Below, in pieces: positions 44,701 through 53,504 of a stretch of 64,000 nucleotides of DNA (its first letter is position 1; the number at the start of each line of letters is the position of its first letter). The translations under genes and the position numbers were made by a program. The DNA is from Eubacteriaceae bacterium (GTDB lineage: Bacteria; Bacillota; Clostridia; Eubacteriales; Anaerofustaceae), in assembly GCA_009782515.1 (NCBI GenBank), contig WRIY01000003.1:1-64000 (forward strand). Direction: 5' to 3'. The notes beneath the pieces were generated by a model that did not search any database, was not told the DNA's origin, and worked only from the letters and a program-made list of their open reading frames with translations.

Positions 44701-46092
44701 ATGTTAGAGCTAACTCCGTCAACCATTGTAGCGGAGCTTGACAAGTATATAATTGGCCAGCAAGAGGCAAAGAAAAGCGTAGCTGTGGCGCTGCGCAACC
44801 GCTATCGGAGAAAACTGCTTTCTGATGAAATGAAAGCAGAGGTAACGCCAAAAAATATTATATTGGTAGGGCCTACTGGCGTTGGGAAAACGGAAATTGC
44901 CAGGAGGCTGGCCAAACTTGTGGATGCCCCGTTTATTAAGGTTGAGGTAACAAAATTTACTGAAGTAGGCTATGTTGGCAAGGATGTTGAGTCGATGGTG
45001 CGCGATTTGGTAAACACCTCAATCAGGCTGGTAAAAGAGCGCGAAACGGAAAGGCTCGCCCCACAGATAAGCGCGCTGGTAGAAGAAAAGCTTCTGGATA
45101 TTATAGCGCCGATGCCTAAAGAGCCGAGTGCATATGATATTTATTTCAGAGGGAGCCAGGCGCAAAGCAAGCCAACTGCAGCTGAATCCGGCAATGCCGA
45201 TCTGCAAAGAAGGCGCGAGCAGCTTAAAACCGATCTGGCCCAGGGAAGGCTTGAAGATTTTATAGTGGAGCTTACTGTAGAGGAGCAGCCATCGCTTAGC
45301 CTTGGCTCTATGCTGGAAGGCGGCGGCGATGAGATTAACATGAACGTTTCCAGCATGCTCGGCAGCCTGTTTCCAAAGCAAAAGAAAAAGAGGAAAATGC
45401 CAGTTTCGCAGGCGCGAGCTTTTCTGACAAACGATGAAAGCCAAAAGCTTCTTGATCTGGACGCTATAACTGAAGAAGGCTTAAGGGCAGCTGAAGAGGA
45501 AGGCATTATATTTTTAGACGAGATAGACAAGATTGTATCAGCCGGCAAAGCAAGCAGCGGGCCTGACGTATCCAGAGAAGGGGTGCAGCGCGATATTTTG
45601 CCGATAGTCGAAGGCTGCACTGTAAACACTAAGTACGGGCAAGTGAAGACAGACTATATGCTCTTTATAGGCGCAGGCGCATTTCACTCAACGAAGCCTT
45701 CTGATCTTATACCGGAGCTGCAAGGGCGCTTTCCAATCCGTGTGAAGCTTGACAGCCTTACACAGGATGATTTCAAAAAAATCCTGACCCAGCCCCAAAA
45801 TGCTATAATAAAGCAATATACGCAGCTTTTGGCAACTGAAGGCATTGAGCTGTCAATTGACAGCGGCGCTATAGATCAGATTGCCAAAATTGCTTTTATC
45901 GAGAATGAAACTAGTGAAAACATTGGGGCAAGAAGGCTGTTTTCAGTTATGGAAAAGCTGCTGGAGGAGATCTCGTTTATAGCGCCGGAATATGAAGAAA
46001 GCGAGTTCTGTGTAACGAAAGAGTATGTGGAAAGCGTGTTTAAGAGCGAAAAGGAAGGCATAATCAGAGACACAGCAAAATATATTATATGA
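44701..46092 (+). CDS. hslU: HslVU ATPase/unfoldase HslU (ClpY)
   Basis: This AAA+ unfoldase (463 aa) feeds substrates to HslV. It shows the start LTPSTIVAELDKYIIGQ, Walker A GPTGVGKTE, a gating loop (TEVGYVGKDVES), a variable I-domain in the middle and Walker B IIFLDEIDKI. Sensor 2 lies near IGARRLFSVMEKLLE. ATG 44701 follows GGGGAGAGG; the frame extends 10 codons upstream into hslV without a site. Confidence 0.95.
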   Translation: MLELTPSTIVAELDKYIIGQQEAKKSVAVALRNRYRRKLLSDEMKAEVTPKNIILVGPTGVGKTEIARRLAKLVDAPFIKVEVTKFTEVGYVGKDVESMVRDLVNTSIRLVKERETERLAPQISALVEEKLLDIIAPMPKEPSAYDIYFRGSQAQSKPTAAESGNADLQRRREQLKTDLAQGRLEDFIVELTVEEQPSLSLGSMLEGGGDEINMNVSSMLGSLFPKQKKKRKMPVSQARAFLTNDESQKLLDLDAITEEGLRAAEEEGIIFLDEIDKIVSAGKASSGPDVSREGVQRDILPIVEGCTVNTKYGQVKTDYMLFIGAGAFHSTKPSDLIPELQGRFPIRVKLDSLTQDDFKKILTQPQNAIIKQYTQLLATEGIELSIDSGAIDQIAKIAFIENETSENIGARRLFSVMEKLLEEISFIAPEYEESEFCVTKEYVESVFKSEKEGIIRDTAKYII

Positions 46093-46150
46093 TTGCAAGC
46101 AGCCAAAACCTGTGATAAAATAATTTTTTGAGCGCTGAAAATAAAAAACA

Positions 46151-46210
46151 CGCATTTTCAAGCCGGACTGGTGGGGTTATGCCCTTTACCCGGCAAAAGC
46201 GAAAAATGCG
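46151..46210 (+). ncRNA. Structured rpsB leader
   Basis: CGCATTTTC (46151-46159) pairs with GAAAAATGCG (46201-46210, one bulged A). An inner GCCGG (46162-46166)/CCGGC (46190-46194) helix encloses GGTGGGG and GCCCTTTACC, which can pair further. The stem ends 24 nt before the rpsB start and 10 nt before its GGAGG. Ribosomal protein S2 operons are commonly autoregulated through such leaders, so this may be the S2 binding site. Confidence 0.55.
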
Positions 46211-46233
46211 GAGGAAAAACCAGGAGGAAACAA

Positions 46234-47034
46234 ATGAGCTATATCTCAATGAAATCCCTGCTTGAGGCAGGAGTCCAATTTGGGCACCAGACACGGCGCT
46301 GGAACCCGAAGATGAAAAAGTATATCTATACAGAGCGCAACGGCATCTACATTATCGATCTGCAAAAGACAGTCGGAAAGGTAGATGAGGCGTGCGACTT
46401 TATTCGCACTGTCGCCGAGGAAAAGAAGGGCATACTTTTTGTAGGCACAAAGAAACAGGCCCAGGAAGCTATTGAGAACGAAGCTAAAAGAGCAAATGTG
46501 CATTATGTCACACAAAGATGGCTCGGCGGTACGCTCACAAACTTCAAGACGATTTCCCTAAGGATCGACAGGCTCCACAGGCTGTATGAAATGGAGTCAG
46601 ACGGCACTTTTGATGTATTGCCCAAAAAGGAAGTCCTTTCGCTCAAAGCTGAAAGAGACAAGCTGGAAAAGTTTCTTGGCGGAATTAAGGAAATGAAGGA
46701 GCTTCCGGGAGCGATATTCGTAATAGATCCAAAAAAAGAGAGAATCGCTGTGCTTGAAGCGAGAAAGCTAGGGATACCAATAATTGCGGTTGTAGACACA
46801 AACTGCGATCCGGATGACGTAGACTATGTAATTCCGGGCAATGACGATGCTATAAGGGCAGTAGCCCTTCTAACAAATACAATTGCAAATGCAATAATCG
46901 AAGGCAAGCAAGGCGAGTCGTTCTTTGATGAAAGCAGCGAAGAGGGCGAGGATGCCGAGCCGGAGGCTGAAGGCGAAACGGAGCTTGACAGCGGCGATTT
47001 TGCTGAAGATGAATTTGCTATTGATGCAAACTAA
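46234..47034 (+). CDS. rpsB: 30S ribosomal protein S2
   Basis: This 266-residue S2 has the canonical start [37 protein letters not shown] and the [20 protein letters not shown] segment. The C-terminus carries a 35-residue acidic tail ([15 protein letters not shown]...) beyond the E. coli-like core. ATG 46234 follows CAGGAGGAAACAA; an upstream in-frame extension lies within the leader stem. First of rpsB-tsf-pyrH-frr. Confidence 0.97.
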   Translation: MSYISMKSLLEAGVQFGHQTRRWNPKMKKYIYTERNGIYIIDLQKTVGKVDEACDFIRTVAEEKKGILFVGTKKQAQEAIENEAKRANVHYVTQRWLGGTLTNFKTISLRIDRLHRLYEMESDGTFDVLPKKEVLSLKAERDKLEKFLGGIKEMKELPGAIFVIDPKKERIAVLEARKLGIPIIAVVDTNCDPDDVDYVIPGNDDAIRAVALLTNTIANAIIEGKQGESFFDESSEEGEDAEPEAEGETELDSGDFAEDEFAIDAN

Positions 47035-47052
47035 AAGGCAGGGGATTTTTAT

Positions 47053-47706
47053 ATGACAACAGCCGAACAGATCAGAGAGTTACGCGAAAAAACTGGCGCA
47101 GGCATGATGGACTGCAAAAGGGCACTAACAGAATCAGATGGAGACATGGACAAAGCCATAAAGTGGCTGCGCGAAAAAGGCCTTGCTTCAGCAGGCAAGA
47201 AATCATCAAGGATTACTGCTGAAGGCACAGTGGGCTCCTATATTCATATGAACGGCAAAATCGGAGTTTTGGTTGAAGTAAACTGCGAAACTGACTTTGT
47301 CGCCAGAACCGACAACTTTACTGCATTTGTGAAAAACATCGCAATGCAGATAGCTGCAGCCAACCCTTCATATGTTTCCAGGGAGCAAGTGCCTGAAACT
47401 GTGCTCGAAAATGAAAAAGAGGTATTTATCGCCCAAGCAATAAACGAAGGGAAATCGCAGGATATTGCTGAGAAGATGGTTGCCGGCAGAATTGAGAAAT
47501 TTTATAAGGAAAACTGCTTGCTTGAACAGGAATATGTAAAAAACACAAGCCAAACAGTTGGCGATCTGCTTAAGGAAACCGTATCGGTTATTGGCGAAAA
47601 TATCATAATACGCCGCTTTGCGCGCTACCAAATGGGAGAAGGGCTAGACAAGAGAAGCGAAAACTTCGCAGAGGAGATTGCAAAGCAAATATCAAAAGTC
47701 CAATAA
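47053..47706 (+). CDS. tsf: Translation elongation factor Ts
   Basis: EF-Ts recycles EF-Tu by GDP/GTP exchange. The 217-residue protein is the short form, lacking much of the dimerisation subdomain found in the ~290-residue E. coli and Bacillus proteins. It has [38 protein letters not shown] and an ending that resumes the core pattern. It lies 18 nt after rpsB. Confidence 0.95.
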   Translation: MTTAEQIRELREKTGAGMMDCKRALTESDGDMDKAIKWLREKGLASAGKKSSRITAEGTVGSYIHMNGKIGVLVEVNCETDFVARTDNFTAFVKNIAMQIAAANPSYVSREQVPETVLENEKEVFIAQAINEGKSQDIAEKMVAGRIEKFYKENCLLEQEYVKNTSQTVGDLLKETVSVIGENIIIRRFARYQMGEGLDKRSENFAEEIAKQISKVQ

Positions 47707-47742
47707 AGCGCTCATAGCGCTTTTTATATAGGCAGGAGGCAT

Positions 47743-48453
47743 ATGAAAGCAGTTTACAAAAGAGTGTTAATAAAGCTTTCTGGCGAAGCGCTTGCCAGCG
47801 GCAAGGGCTTCGGGCTGCACCAAGAGACTGTTGATGAGGTTAGCAGGCAAATCTGCATGGTCGCCTCAGACGGGGTAGAAACAGCAATTGTAGTTGGCGG
47901 AGGCAATATCTGGAGAGGCCGAAGCGGCGAGGGCATGGACCGGGTGACAGCTGACTATATGGGCATGCTCGCAACAACGATAAATGCCCTTGCGCTGCAA
48001 GACTCTATTGAGAGGCAAGGACATGAAGTCAGGGTGCAGTCTGCAATAGCAATGCAGGAAATATGCGAGCCTTATATCCGCAGGAGAGCAGTAAGGCATC
48101 TTGAAAAGGGAAGAGTCGTTGTATTTGCAGCTGGCATCGGAAGCCCATATTTTTCCACAGATACTGCTGCAGCCTTAAGGGCTATTGAAATTGAGGCAGA
48201 GATTATTCTCTCAGCCAAAAACGTTGACGGGGTCTACTCAGACGATCCGAACCTTAACCCAAACGCGATAAAATATGACACCCTCAGCTATGAGGAAGTT
48301 ATAAAGGGATCATTAAGGGCAATAGACGCTACAGCTGCCACGCTATGCAGAGACAATAATCTTCCGCTGCTGGTTTTTTCGCTGGCTAAGCCATCAAACA
48401 TATTCGATGCTGTCTGCGGAATAAATGTTGGCACATACATTAGCAATAGCTAA
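47743..48453 (+). CDS. pyrH: Uridylate kinase
   Basis: PyrH phosphorylates UMP to UDP. This 236-residue hexameric amino-acid-kinase-fold enzyme has [29 protein letters not shown], the [15 protein letters not shown] segment and the ADLR-equivalent region TAAALRAIE with [14 protein letters not shown] precedes the ATG. A hairpin terminator follows, so frr may have partly separate expression. Confidence 0.96.
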   Translation: MKAVYKRVLIKLSGEALASGKGFGLHQETVDEVSRQICMVASDGVETAIVVGGGNIWRGRSGEGMDRVTADYMGMLATTINALALQDSIERQGHEVRVQSAIAMQEICEPYIRRRAVRHLEKGRVVVFAAGIGSPYFSTDTAAALRAIEIEAEIILSAKNVDGVYSDDPNLNPNAIKYDTLSYEEVIKGSLRAIDATAATLCRDNNLPLLVFSLAKPSNIFDAVCGINVGTYISNS

Positions 48454-48477
48454 GCCAAAATCGTCTAAAGCCTGTGT

Positions 48478-48500
48478 GCTAACGCGGTTAGCTTATTTTT
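48478..48500 (+). terminator. Intrinsic terminator after pyrH
   Basis: GCTAAC (48478-48483) and GTTAGC (48487-48492) form a short stem with a GCG loop followed by TTATTTTT. It probably attenuates read-through into frr. Confidence 0.65.
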
Positions 48501-48561
48501 GCCATGTGTGTTATGCTATTTACCACGAGGAGGGCGCGCAACTGTTTGCGCATTTGGATAT

Positions 48562-49119
48562 ATGATTAAAGAAACTACAGACAAAGCTGAGCAGAAGATG
48601 CAAAAGACATATGAAGCTTTGCAATACGATTTGTCCACGCTAAAGGCAGGCAGGGCAAACCCGAAGATGCTTGACAAGATATACGTGGACTACTACGGCA
48701 ACAGCACGCAGCTTAGCCAGATAGCGTCCATAACAGCCCCTGAGCCGAGAATACTGCTCGTTGCCCCATGGGACGCAACCCAGCTTGTTGCTGTTGAAAA
48801 AGCAATTCTGGCATCGGATCTCGGCCTTAACCCCGCCAATGATGGCAAGCAGCTGAGAATTCAAATACCCCAGCTTACAGAGGAGCGGCGCAAGGAGCTT
48901 GTAAAGCTCATTCAAAAGATTGGCGAAGACGCCAAGGTTGCAATGAGAAATATAAGAAGAAGCGCTATTGATGAGCTAAAGAAGTCAGAAAAGTCTAAGG
49001 AAATAACTGAAGACGAGCAAAAATCAGGTGAAAAGGACGTGCAAAAAACACTTGATGACTTTATCAAGCAGATCGACGATCTTATTAAGGACAAGGAAAA
49101 AGAAGTCACTACTGTATAA
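48562..49119 (+). CDS. frr: Ribosome recycling factor
   Basis: RRF dissociates post-termination ribosomes with EF-G. The 185-residue protein has the triple-helix pattern: KAEQKMQKTYEALQYDLSTLKAGRANP, VDYYGNSTQLSQIASI and a long C-terminal helix rich in Lys/Glu ending IDDLIKDKEKEV. The ATG at 48562 matches the family start; a 21-codon upstream extension is not homologous to RRF. A 12-bp hairpin follows at 49158-49184. Confidence 0.96.
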   Translation: MIKETTDKAEQKMQKTYEALQYDLSTLKAGRANPKMLDKIYVDYYGNSTQLSQIASITAPEPRILLVAPWDATQLVAVEKAILASDLGLNPANDGKQLRIQIPQLTEERRKELVKLIQKIGEDAKVAMRNIRRSAIDELKKSEKSKEITEDEQKSGEKDVQKTLDDFIKQIDDLIKDKEKEVTTV

Positions 49120-49157
49120 AATAGGCAGCACTTTGCCCCATTGCCATGCCATCCATA

Positions 49158-49184
49158 AAAGCTTCCCGCTTTGCGGGGAGCTTT
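49158..49184 (+). terminator. Hairpin after frr
   Basis: A 12-bp stem (49158-49169/49173-49184) with a 3-nt loop and one G-U pair lies 40 nt after frr. The following T-tract is weak, so termination may be partial. Confidence 0.5.
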
Positions 49185-49221
49185 AAAGCAATATGTGGCA
49201 AACAGCCGGAAAACAAGCAGC

Positions 49222-50859
49222 ATGCAATTTACAATAACTGATATCACATGGGAAAGGCTGTACCTGTCTTTTTCAATAAAAGCAATTTTTTTTGAAGGCA
49301 TAGAGTTTGCATTGTTCGAAATAGAGCACAAGTCTGGCGAAATAATCTATCTAAAGCGCATAAGTGTTCCTATAAACGCTGAATACAGCAATGGGCATTA
49401 CCATATGCGCTTGAATCTGGCAATTGCAGGAGACGAAAAAAGAAGCTTTCTGGAAAACGGGCATTACTGCCTTAGGGCAAATGAAAGCGGGCAATGGGCT
49501 GAATGCATAGCCGGCAGCAGTGTTATTGCTTCTCTTGCAGATCTTTGCCGAATCTTTAGCTATGCGAAAGGCCAAGCCTATACTTTTAGCTTCGCGCTGG
49601 CCGGAGAAGGCATGCAGCTTGTAATGCATTCAGCCTTCATGTCAGAAAACAGCAAATGGAGGAAGCGCCACAGGCCAAAAGCCAAAAGCGCCTTTGCCCT
49701 TGCGCGCAACTTCGCAGCTGACGGGGCAAAGCTTTTCTTTAACATATATTACAAAATTCTGCATTTCTTCGCCAGGGGCAGCAAAAACGCCCTTCTTATG
49801 AGCGAGCGCCACAACTCTCTCACAGGCAACCTAAAAGCAATCGACGATAAAATTAGGGAAGTTGGAATCAGCAATTCCTATCGCATATCATATTCGCTGC
49901 GCGAAGCAGGCGAGCTTGACCGCAGCGTGCTGTTTCGCATAAAACAGGCAGCGCTGCTTGCTAAGCAGCAAGTTATCTTTGTAGACGATGTGTGCCCGAC
50001 ATTTACATGGCTAAAGCTTGCTCAGGATGTGTGCCTTGTACAGGTCTGGCATTCCGGAGGGGGCTTTAAAGCGGTAGGCTATGCCCGCTTTGGCAAAAGC
50101 GGCTCCCCGCACCCTGCTTTATGCTTTCATAGGCACTACACGTATGCCCTTTGCGGCTCTGAGGCCCTTGTTGATGTATTCCAGGAAATGTTTGGCATAA
50201 ACAGGGAAGCACTGCTTCCATTTGGCATACCAAGAATCGACGGCCTTTTTAGCGAGGGCAGGCAGGATGAGGCTATTGATCGCATTTACAAAGCATATCC
50301 GCAAGCAAGGGGAAAGAAAGCCTATTTATACTGCCCAACCTTTAGAGGGCAAGGCCAGCTAAGCGCTTACTTTGATTTTTCAGTGCTGGATCTAAACAGG
50401 CTATACAGCTATCTTGAAAGCTCAGACAGCATCTTCATGGTTAGGATGCACCCTTTTGTCAAAGACCGCCTGCCAGAGCCGGATGCCTACAAAGGCCGTA
50501 TATTTGATGTGTCAGGCTATCCGGACATAAACGATCTGTTCCATGCAAGCGATGTGCTTATAACTGATTACTCTTCAGCTTACTATGAGTTTGCCCTCCT
50601 GCGAAAGCCCATGCTTTTTTATTGCTTTGATCAGGTTGTTTATGAACAAACCAGAGGTTTTTACCAATCAGTTGAGCAAAGCGCGCCTGGCAAGGTTGTT
50701 GAAAGCTTTGACGGGCTGCTTGCTGCAATGCAAAGCAATGATTACGAAAACTTTAAAATTGATGGCTTCATACAGCGTAATATGGGTTATTATGAAGGGA
50801 ATGCAGCGTTTATGCTTCTTGAGCATATTTTTGGGCAGAATATTGCCAAAGGCAGATAG
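49222..50859 (+). CDS. CDP-glycerol glycerophosphotransferase family protein (TagB/TagF-like)
   Basis: The 545-residue protein belongs to the teichoic-acid glycerophosphotransferase family, which adds glycerol- or ribitol-phosphate from CDP-activated donors to a lipid-linked acceptor at the inner membrane face. After an N-terminal beta-rich domain (TITDITWERLYLSFSI) and a basic linker (residues about 150-175), the catalytic region shows VQVWHSGGGFKAVG, YALCGSEALVDVF, YCPTFRG, MVRMHPFVK and DINDLFHASDVLITDYSSAYYE. The start is uncertain: ATG 49222 fits family N-termini but has no strong ribosome-binding site; the frame extends to 49171. It occupies the place where uppS/cdsA often follow frr. 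Confidence 0.82.
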   Translation: MQFTITDITWERLYLSFSIKAIFFEGIEFALFEIEHKSGEIIYLKRISVPINAEYSNGHYHMRLNLAIAGDEKRSFLENGHYCLRANESGQWAECIAGSSVIASLADLCRIFSYAKGQAYTFSFALAGEGMQLVMHSAFMSENSKWRKRHRPKAKSAFALARNFAADGAKLFFNIYYKILHFFARGSKNALLMSERHNSLTGNLKAIDDKIREVGISNSYRISYSLREAGELDRSVLFRIKQAALLAKQQVIFVDDVCPTFTWLKLAQDVCLVQVWHSGGGFKAVGYARFGKSGSPHPALCFHRHYTYALCGSEALVDVFQEMFGINREALLPFGIPRIDGLFSEGRQDEAIDRIYKAYPQARGKKAYLYCPTFRGQGQLSAYFDFSVLDLNRLYSYLESSDSIFMVRMHPFVKDRLPEPDAYKGRIFDVSGYPDINDLFHASDVLITDYSSAYYEFALLRKPMLFYCFDQVVYEQTRGFYQSVEQSAPGKVVESFDGLLAAMQSNDYENFKIDGFIQRNMGYYEGNAAFMLLEHIFGQNIAKGR

Positions 50860-50871
50860 TGGAGGCGAGAT

Positions 50872-51765
50872 ATGATAATAAGCAATTTGAGCAAGATACT
50901 AAAGAAAAAGCAGATCACTTATGAACAGCTCTTTAATGATGTTGAAATAAGCCTGCTTACCCTAATCGACGTGTACTGTGGCAGCTTGCCGCGAGACGCG
51001 GAGGACTGGGACTTTGAATGGGATGAATTAGAAGAGCTTGAAGAGTATTTAGGGACTTCGCATGACAAGCTATTCGAAGACATGCCTGTGGATCCTTACG
51101 TTACAAGGCTGGAGTTCTCTCACAGTTTTACAGAGTTTTTTGCATTTGTGAGAATTGCTCAGGATGAAGGCAGCGTATTTGGCGTTAAAATGTATGGCGA
51201 TATAGACTATAAGCCTTATGGATATGAATACAGCGATTTGCCTACCAGTGTTGTTGTTGATATAAACATGGATGATGATGAGACTAATTCAGAGCTCCTC
51301 TACGAAGTTCTCAGAGGCTTAAAGCCAGTGCAAAAAAGGTGTTTTGTTGACGAAATACAATTTACAATCACCGATCACGTTGCAGAATTCGATGCAGTAA
51401 ATATGGTAAATATCGAATTCAAGTGGAAAGGCGAAATAGGCAAGCTGCTTAAGAATTTTTCCAAGCCATCCAAAGCAGACATTGAGTTTTTTGAGTTTGT
51501 TGCAACTAAAGCCGATAGCTTAGGCGATGATGAAACTGATTTTTCGCAATACCCAATCCACTCAAGAAATGAATTGGCACTTAGCTTGCGCGATTATGAT
51601 GAAGGCGACGATGGCGATGAGGATGATGATGATGTCGTTTATGATGATGGCGATTTTGGGTTGGCCATGTTTGGCAATATCTTCGAATCATTTCTGGAGT
51701 CATTGCTTGAGGGCGGCATCGATTTCGATGATGATGGCGAGCCCGATGGCGATGAGTGCGACTAA
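50872..51765 (+). CDS. Acidic protein of unknown function
   Basis: This 297-residue protein has no domain I recognise. Residues 1-45 (SKILKKKQITYEQLFNDVEISL...) could form a small helix-turn-helix-like bundle. Acidic clusters recur (EDWDFEWDELEELEEYLG at about 44-61, NMDDDE), and the last 60 residues are an extreme Asp/Glu tail (EGDDGDEDDDDVVYDDGD, then FDDDGEPDGDE). GTGGAGGCGAG lies before its ATG, 12 nt after the glycerophosphotransferase gene, so they share a message. Its stop interleaves with that of the convergent sigK gene (4-nt overlap). Metal binding, nucleic-acid mimicry or protein sequestration are possible but unproven. Confidence 0.75.
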   Translation: MIISNLSKILKKKQITYEQLFNDVEISLLTLIDVYCGSLPRDAEDWDFEWDELEELEEYLGTSHDKLFEDMPVDPYVTRLEFSHSFTEFFAFVRIAQDEGSVFGVKMYGDIDYKPYGYEYSDLPTSVVVDINMDDDETNSELLYEVLRGLKPVQKRCFVDEIQFTITDHVAEFDAVNMVNIEFKWKGEIGKLLKNFSKPSKADIEFFEFVATKADSLGDDETDFSQYPIHSRNELALSLRDYDEGDDGDEDDDDVVYDDGDFGLAMFGNIFESFLESLLEGGIDFDDDGEPDGDECD

Positions 51766-52463
51766 ACGAGTTTTTGGAATTCCTTCGCAAGTTTTTCAAT
51801 AGCGTTTTTTTCAATGCGGGAAACATATGAACGAGATATGTTAAGCATCGTAGCTATTTGAATTTGCGTATAGCGATCATGGCCATCAAGGCCGTAGCGC
51901 ATTTTAAGTATCATTCGCTCTCTCGGGGTGAGCGTGCTTAAGATAAGTCGGTTAAGCTTGATGGTCTCCAGGCTGAGATTGACGATTTCGCTTATATCGC
52001 CTTCTTCAGATTGAACGACATCAAGCAAAGATATGTTGTTGCCTTCTTCATCTGATCCAATGACATCCTCAAGAAATACATTTGATGAAAGCTTGTTTTC
52101 GTTTCTGATTGCCATAAGGATCTCATTGTCAATGCATTTGGCAACATAGCTAGCAAACTTGCTCCCTTTCTCAAGATCGAAAGTGTTTATGCCCTTTATC
52201 AGCCCGATCGTGCCAATAGACAGCAAATCCTCCTGCGATATTGGGCATGTAGAGTACTTTTTGGTTATGTGGGCTACTAGCCTTAAATTATGGTATATCA
52301 GCTTTTGCCTTGCCTCTTCATCTTTATCGCGCTTAATGCGTATTAGGCAGTCAGTTTCATCTTCCTTTGAGAGCTTTTCAAGAAATACGTTTAGCGGGGC
52401 AAAGTATCCCAGAAAGAACATGATTTCCTGGTGCACTTTGAGTATCTGCATAAAAGTAAACAT
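51762..52463 (-). CDS. sigK: RNA polymerase sporulation sigma factor, SigK-type
   Basis: The 233-residue sigma-70-family factor matches the mother-cell late sigma factor. The N-terminal MFFLGYFAPLNVFLEKLS resembles the membrane-tethering pro-sequence of pro-sigma-K. Region 2 follows (LIYHNLRLVAHITKKY, DLLSIGTIGLIKGINTFD, FASYVAKCIDNEILM), and region 4 (LTPRERMILKMRYGLDG, YTQIQIATMLNISRSYVSRIEKNA). It directs spore-coat and maturation genes after activation. The gene is intact, not split by a skin-type element. ATG 52463 follows GGAAGGAG by 9 nt, and that site lies inside a hairpin. SigE-like or other sporulation factors remain possible, but the pro-sequence favours SigK. Confidence 0.85.
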   Translation of the reverse strand: MFTFMQILKVHQEIMFFLGYFAPLNVFLEKLSKEDETDCLIRIKRDKDEEARQKLIYHNLRLVAHITKKYSTCPISQEDLLSIGTIGLIKGINTFDLEKGSKFASYVAKCIDNEILMAIRNENKLSSNVFLEDVIGSDEEGNNISLLDVVQSEEGDISEIVNLSLETIKLNRLILSTLTPRERMILKMRYGLDGHDRYTQIQIATMLNISRSYVSRIEKNAIEKLAKEFQKLV

Positions 52464-52471
52464 AAAAAACA

Positions 52472-52510
52472 GCTCCTTCCTGTGCTATCAATATATGCAC
52501 GGAATGGAGC
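52472..52510 (-). promoter_or_regulatory. Hairpin burying the sigK ribosome-binding site
   Basis: In the sigK mRNA, GCTCCATTCCGTGC (52510-52497) can pair with GCACAGGAAGGAGC (52485-52472): helices of 5, 4 and 4 bp with one bulged A on each side and an 11-nt AU-rich loop. The 3' arm contains the Shine-Dalgarno GGAAGGAG and is followed by TGTTTTTT and then the ATG, so the element also looks like an intrinsic terminator. It may keep sigK silent until sporulation. Confidence 0.65.
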
Positions 52511-52547
52511 CTTATTGCTAGTACACCACGATATAAATATTGTGGTT

Positions 52548-53231
52548 TCAGTCAAAATACTCTAGGACAAATTCATATCTGCTCAGCTCTTTTTTTAATT
52601 CCTGGGCATTCGGCAGATAAGATTCTACCATCTCCCAAAAAAGCTTCGAGTGGTTTTTATGTATCGTGTGGCAAAGCTCATGGATAATGATGTAGTCAAT
52701 CAAATGCTCAGGGCACATTATCAGCATCCAGGTTAGGTTTATCGAATCATCTGATGAGCATGAGCCCCATCTTCGCTTTGCCGATGTAACCTTCAGCTTT
52801 TTGTATTTTAAGCCAGTTTCCAAGCTTATCTTCTCGAGCCGGTTTGCAAGGTGCAATTTAGCTTCCTGCTTGAGCAACTGTTTGAGCTCATCAAGCTGCG
52901 GGTTTGCCGTTGGCAAATATATATTTCCTGATTGTATTCTTGCAATTCCGCTGCAGGGGGTTATTATTTTATGCTCACGCCCTAGAAAGCATACGCTTTC
53001 GCCATTTTTTGCCTCTAGCTTCACGAAGCGCTCGCTTTTTTCCCGCTGCTCCTCAATCTTCCTGTTTATCCACTCAGAATTCTTAGTCGCTAAGTCGTCT
53101 ATTTTTGATCTCGTTGTCCCTGAGGGTGCACGTATTATTACTTCGCCACTGCGCATAACGCTGATACTCAGTGTTTTTCTGCTGGAATATACGATGCTTG
53201 TAATTGGACCTGTGCTGGCAGCACTTTGCAT
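52548..53231 (-). CDS. YgjP-like (DUF45) metallopeptidase-domain protein
   Basis: The 227-residue protein has the YgjP/DUF45 pattern: RRWGSCSSDDSINLTWMLIM, zinc motif HELCHTIHKNHSKLFW (HExxH plus a downstream His) and an N-terminal beta-rich part with KTLSISV. The family resembles SprT/WLM zinc peptidases and is often close to restriction or repair genes, but its substrate is unknown. ATG 53231 follows GGAGGG closely; the alternative ATG at 53243 lacks a site. Confidence 0.83.
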   Translation of the reverse strand: MQSAASTGPITSIVYSSRKTLSISVMRSGEVIIRAPSGTTRSKIDDLATKNSEWINRKIEEQREKSERFVKLEAKNGESVCFLGREHKIITPCSGIARIQSGNIYLPTANPQLDELKQLLKQEAKLHLANRLEKISLETGLKYKKLKVTSAKRRWGSCSSDDSINLTWMLIMCPEHLIDYIIIHELCHTIHKNHSKLFWEMVESYLPNAQELKKELSRYEFVLEYFD

Positions 53232-53504
53232 AAGCCCTCCCATAGCGCTTCGGAAAGTGCAGCATAAGGCCCAAAAGCTGGTTTTATATGTAAAGCGCTT
53301 TGCTGGATCCTTGAACTTGCCTTCCGGTAAACAAAGGTATTATACTACCAATCGAGTAAGCCACAAAGAAAATGAAGCGCATTAAAACTAGCAGTTTAAG
53401 CTAACTTAGGGATAAACAGATTACTGAATTGATCTTTGGGCATACTTCCAAAAGCACTTCTTTTCATGCGTTTTTTGGCGTGTTTTTTATGCGCTGGCAG
53501 CTGC

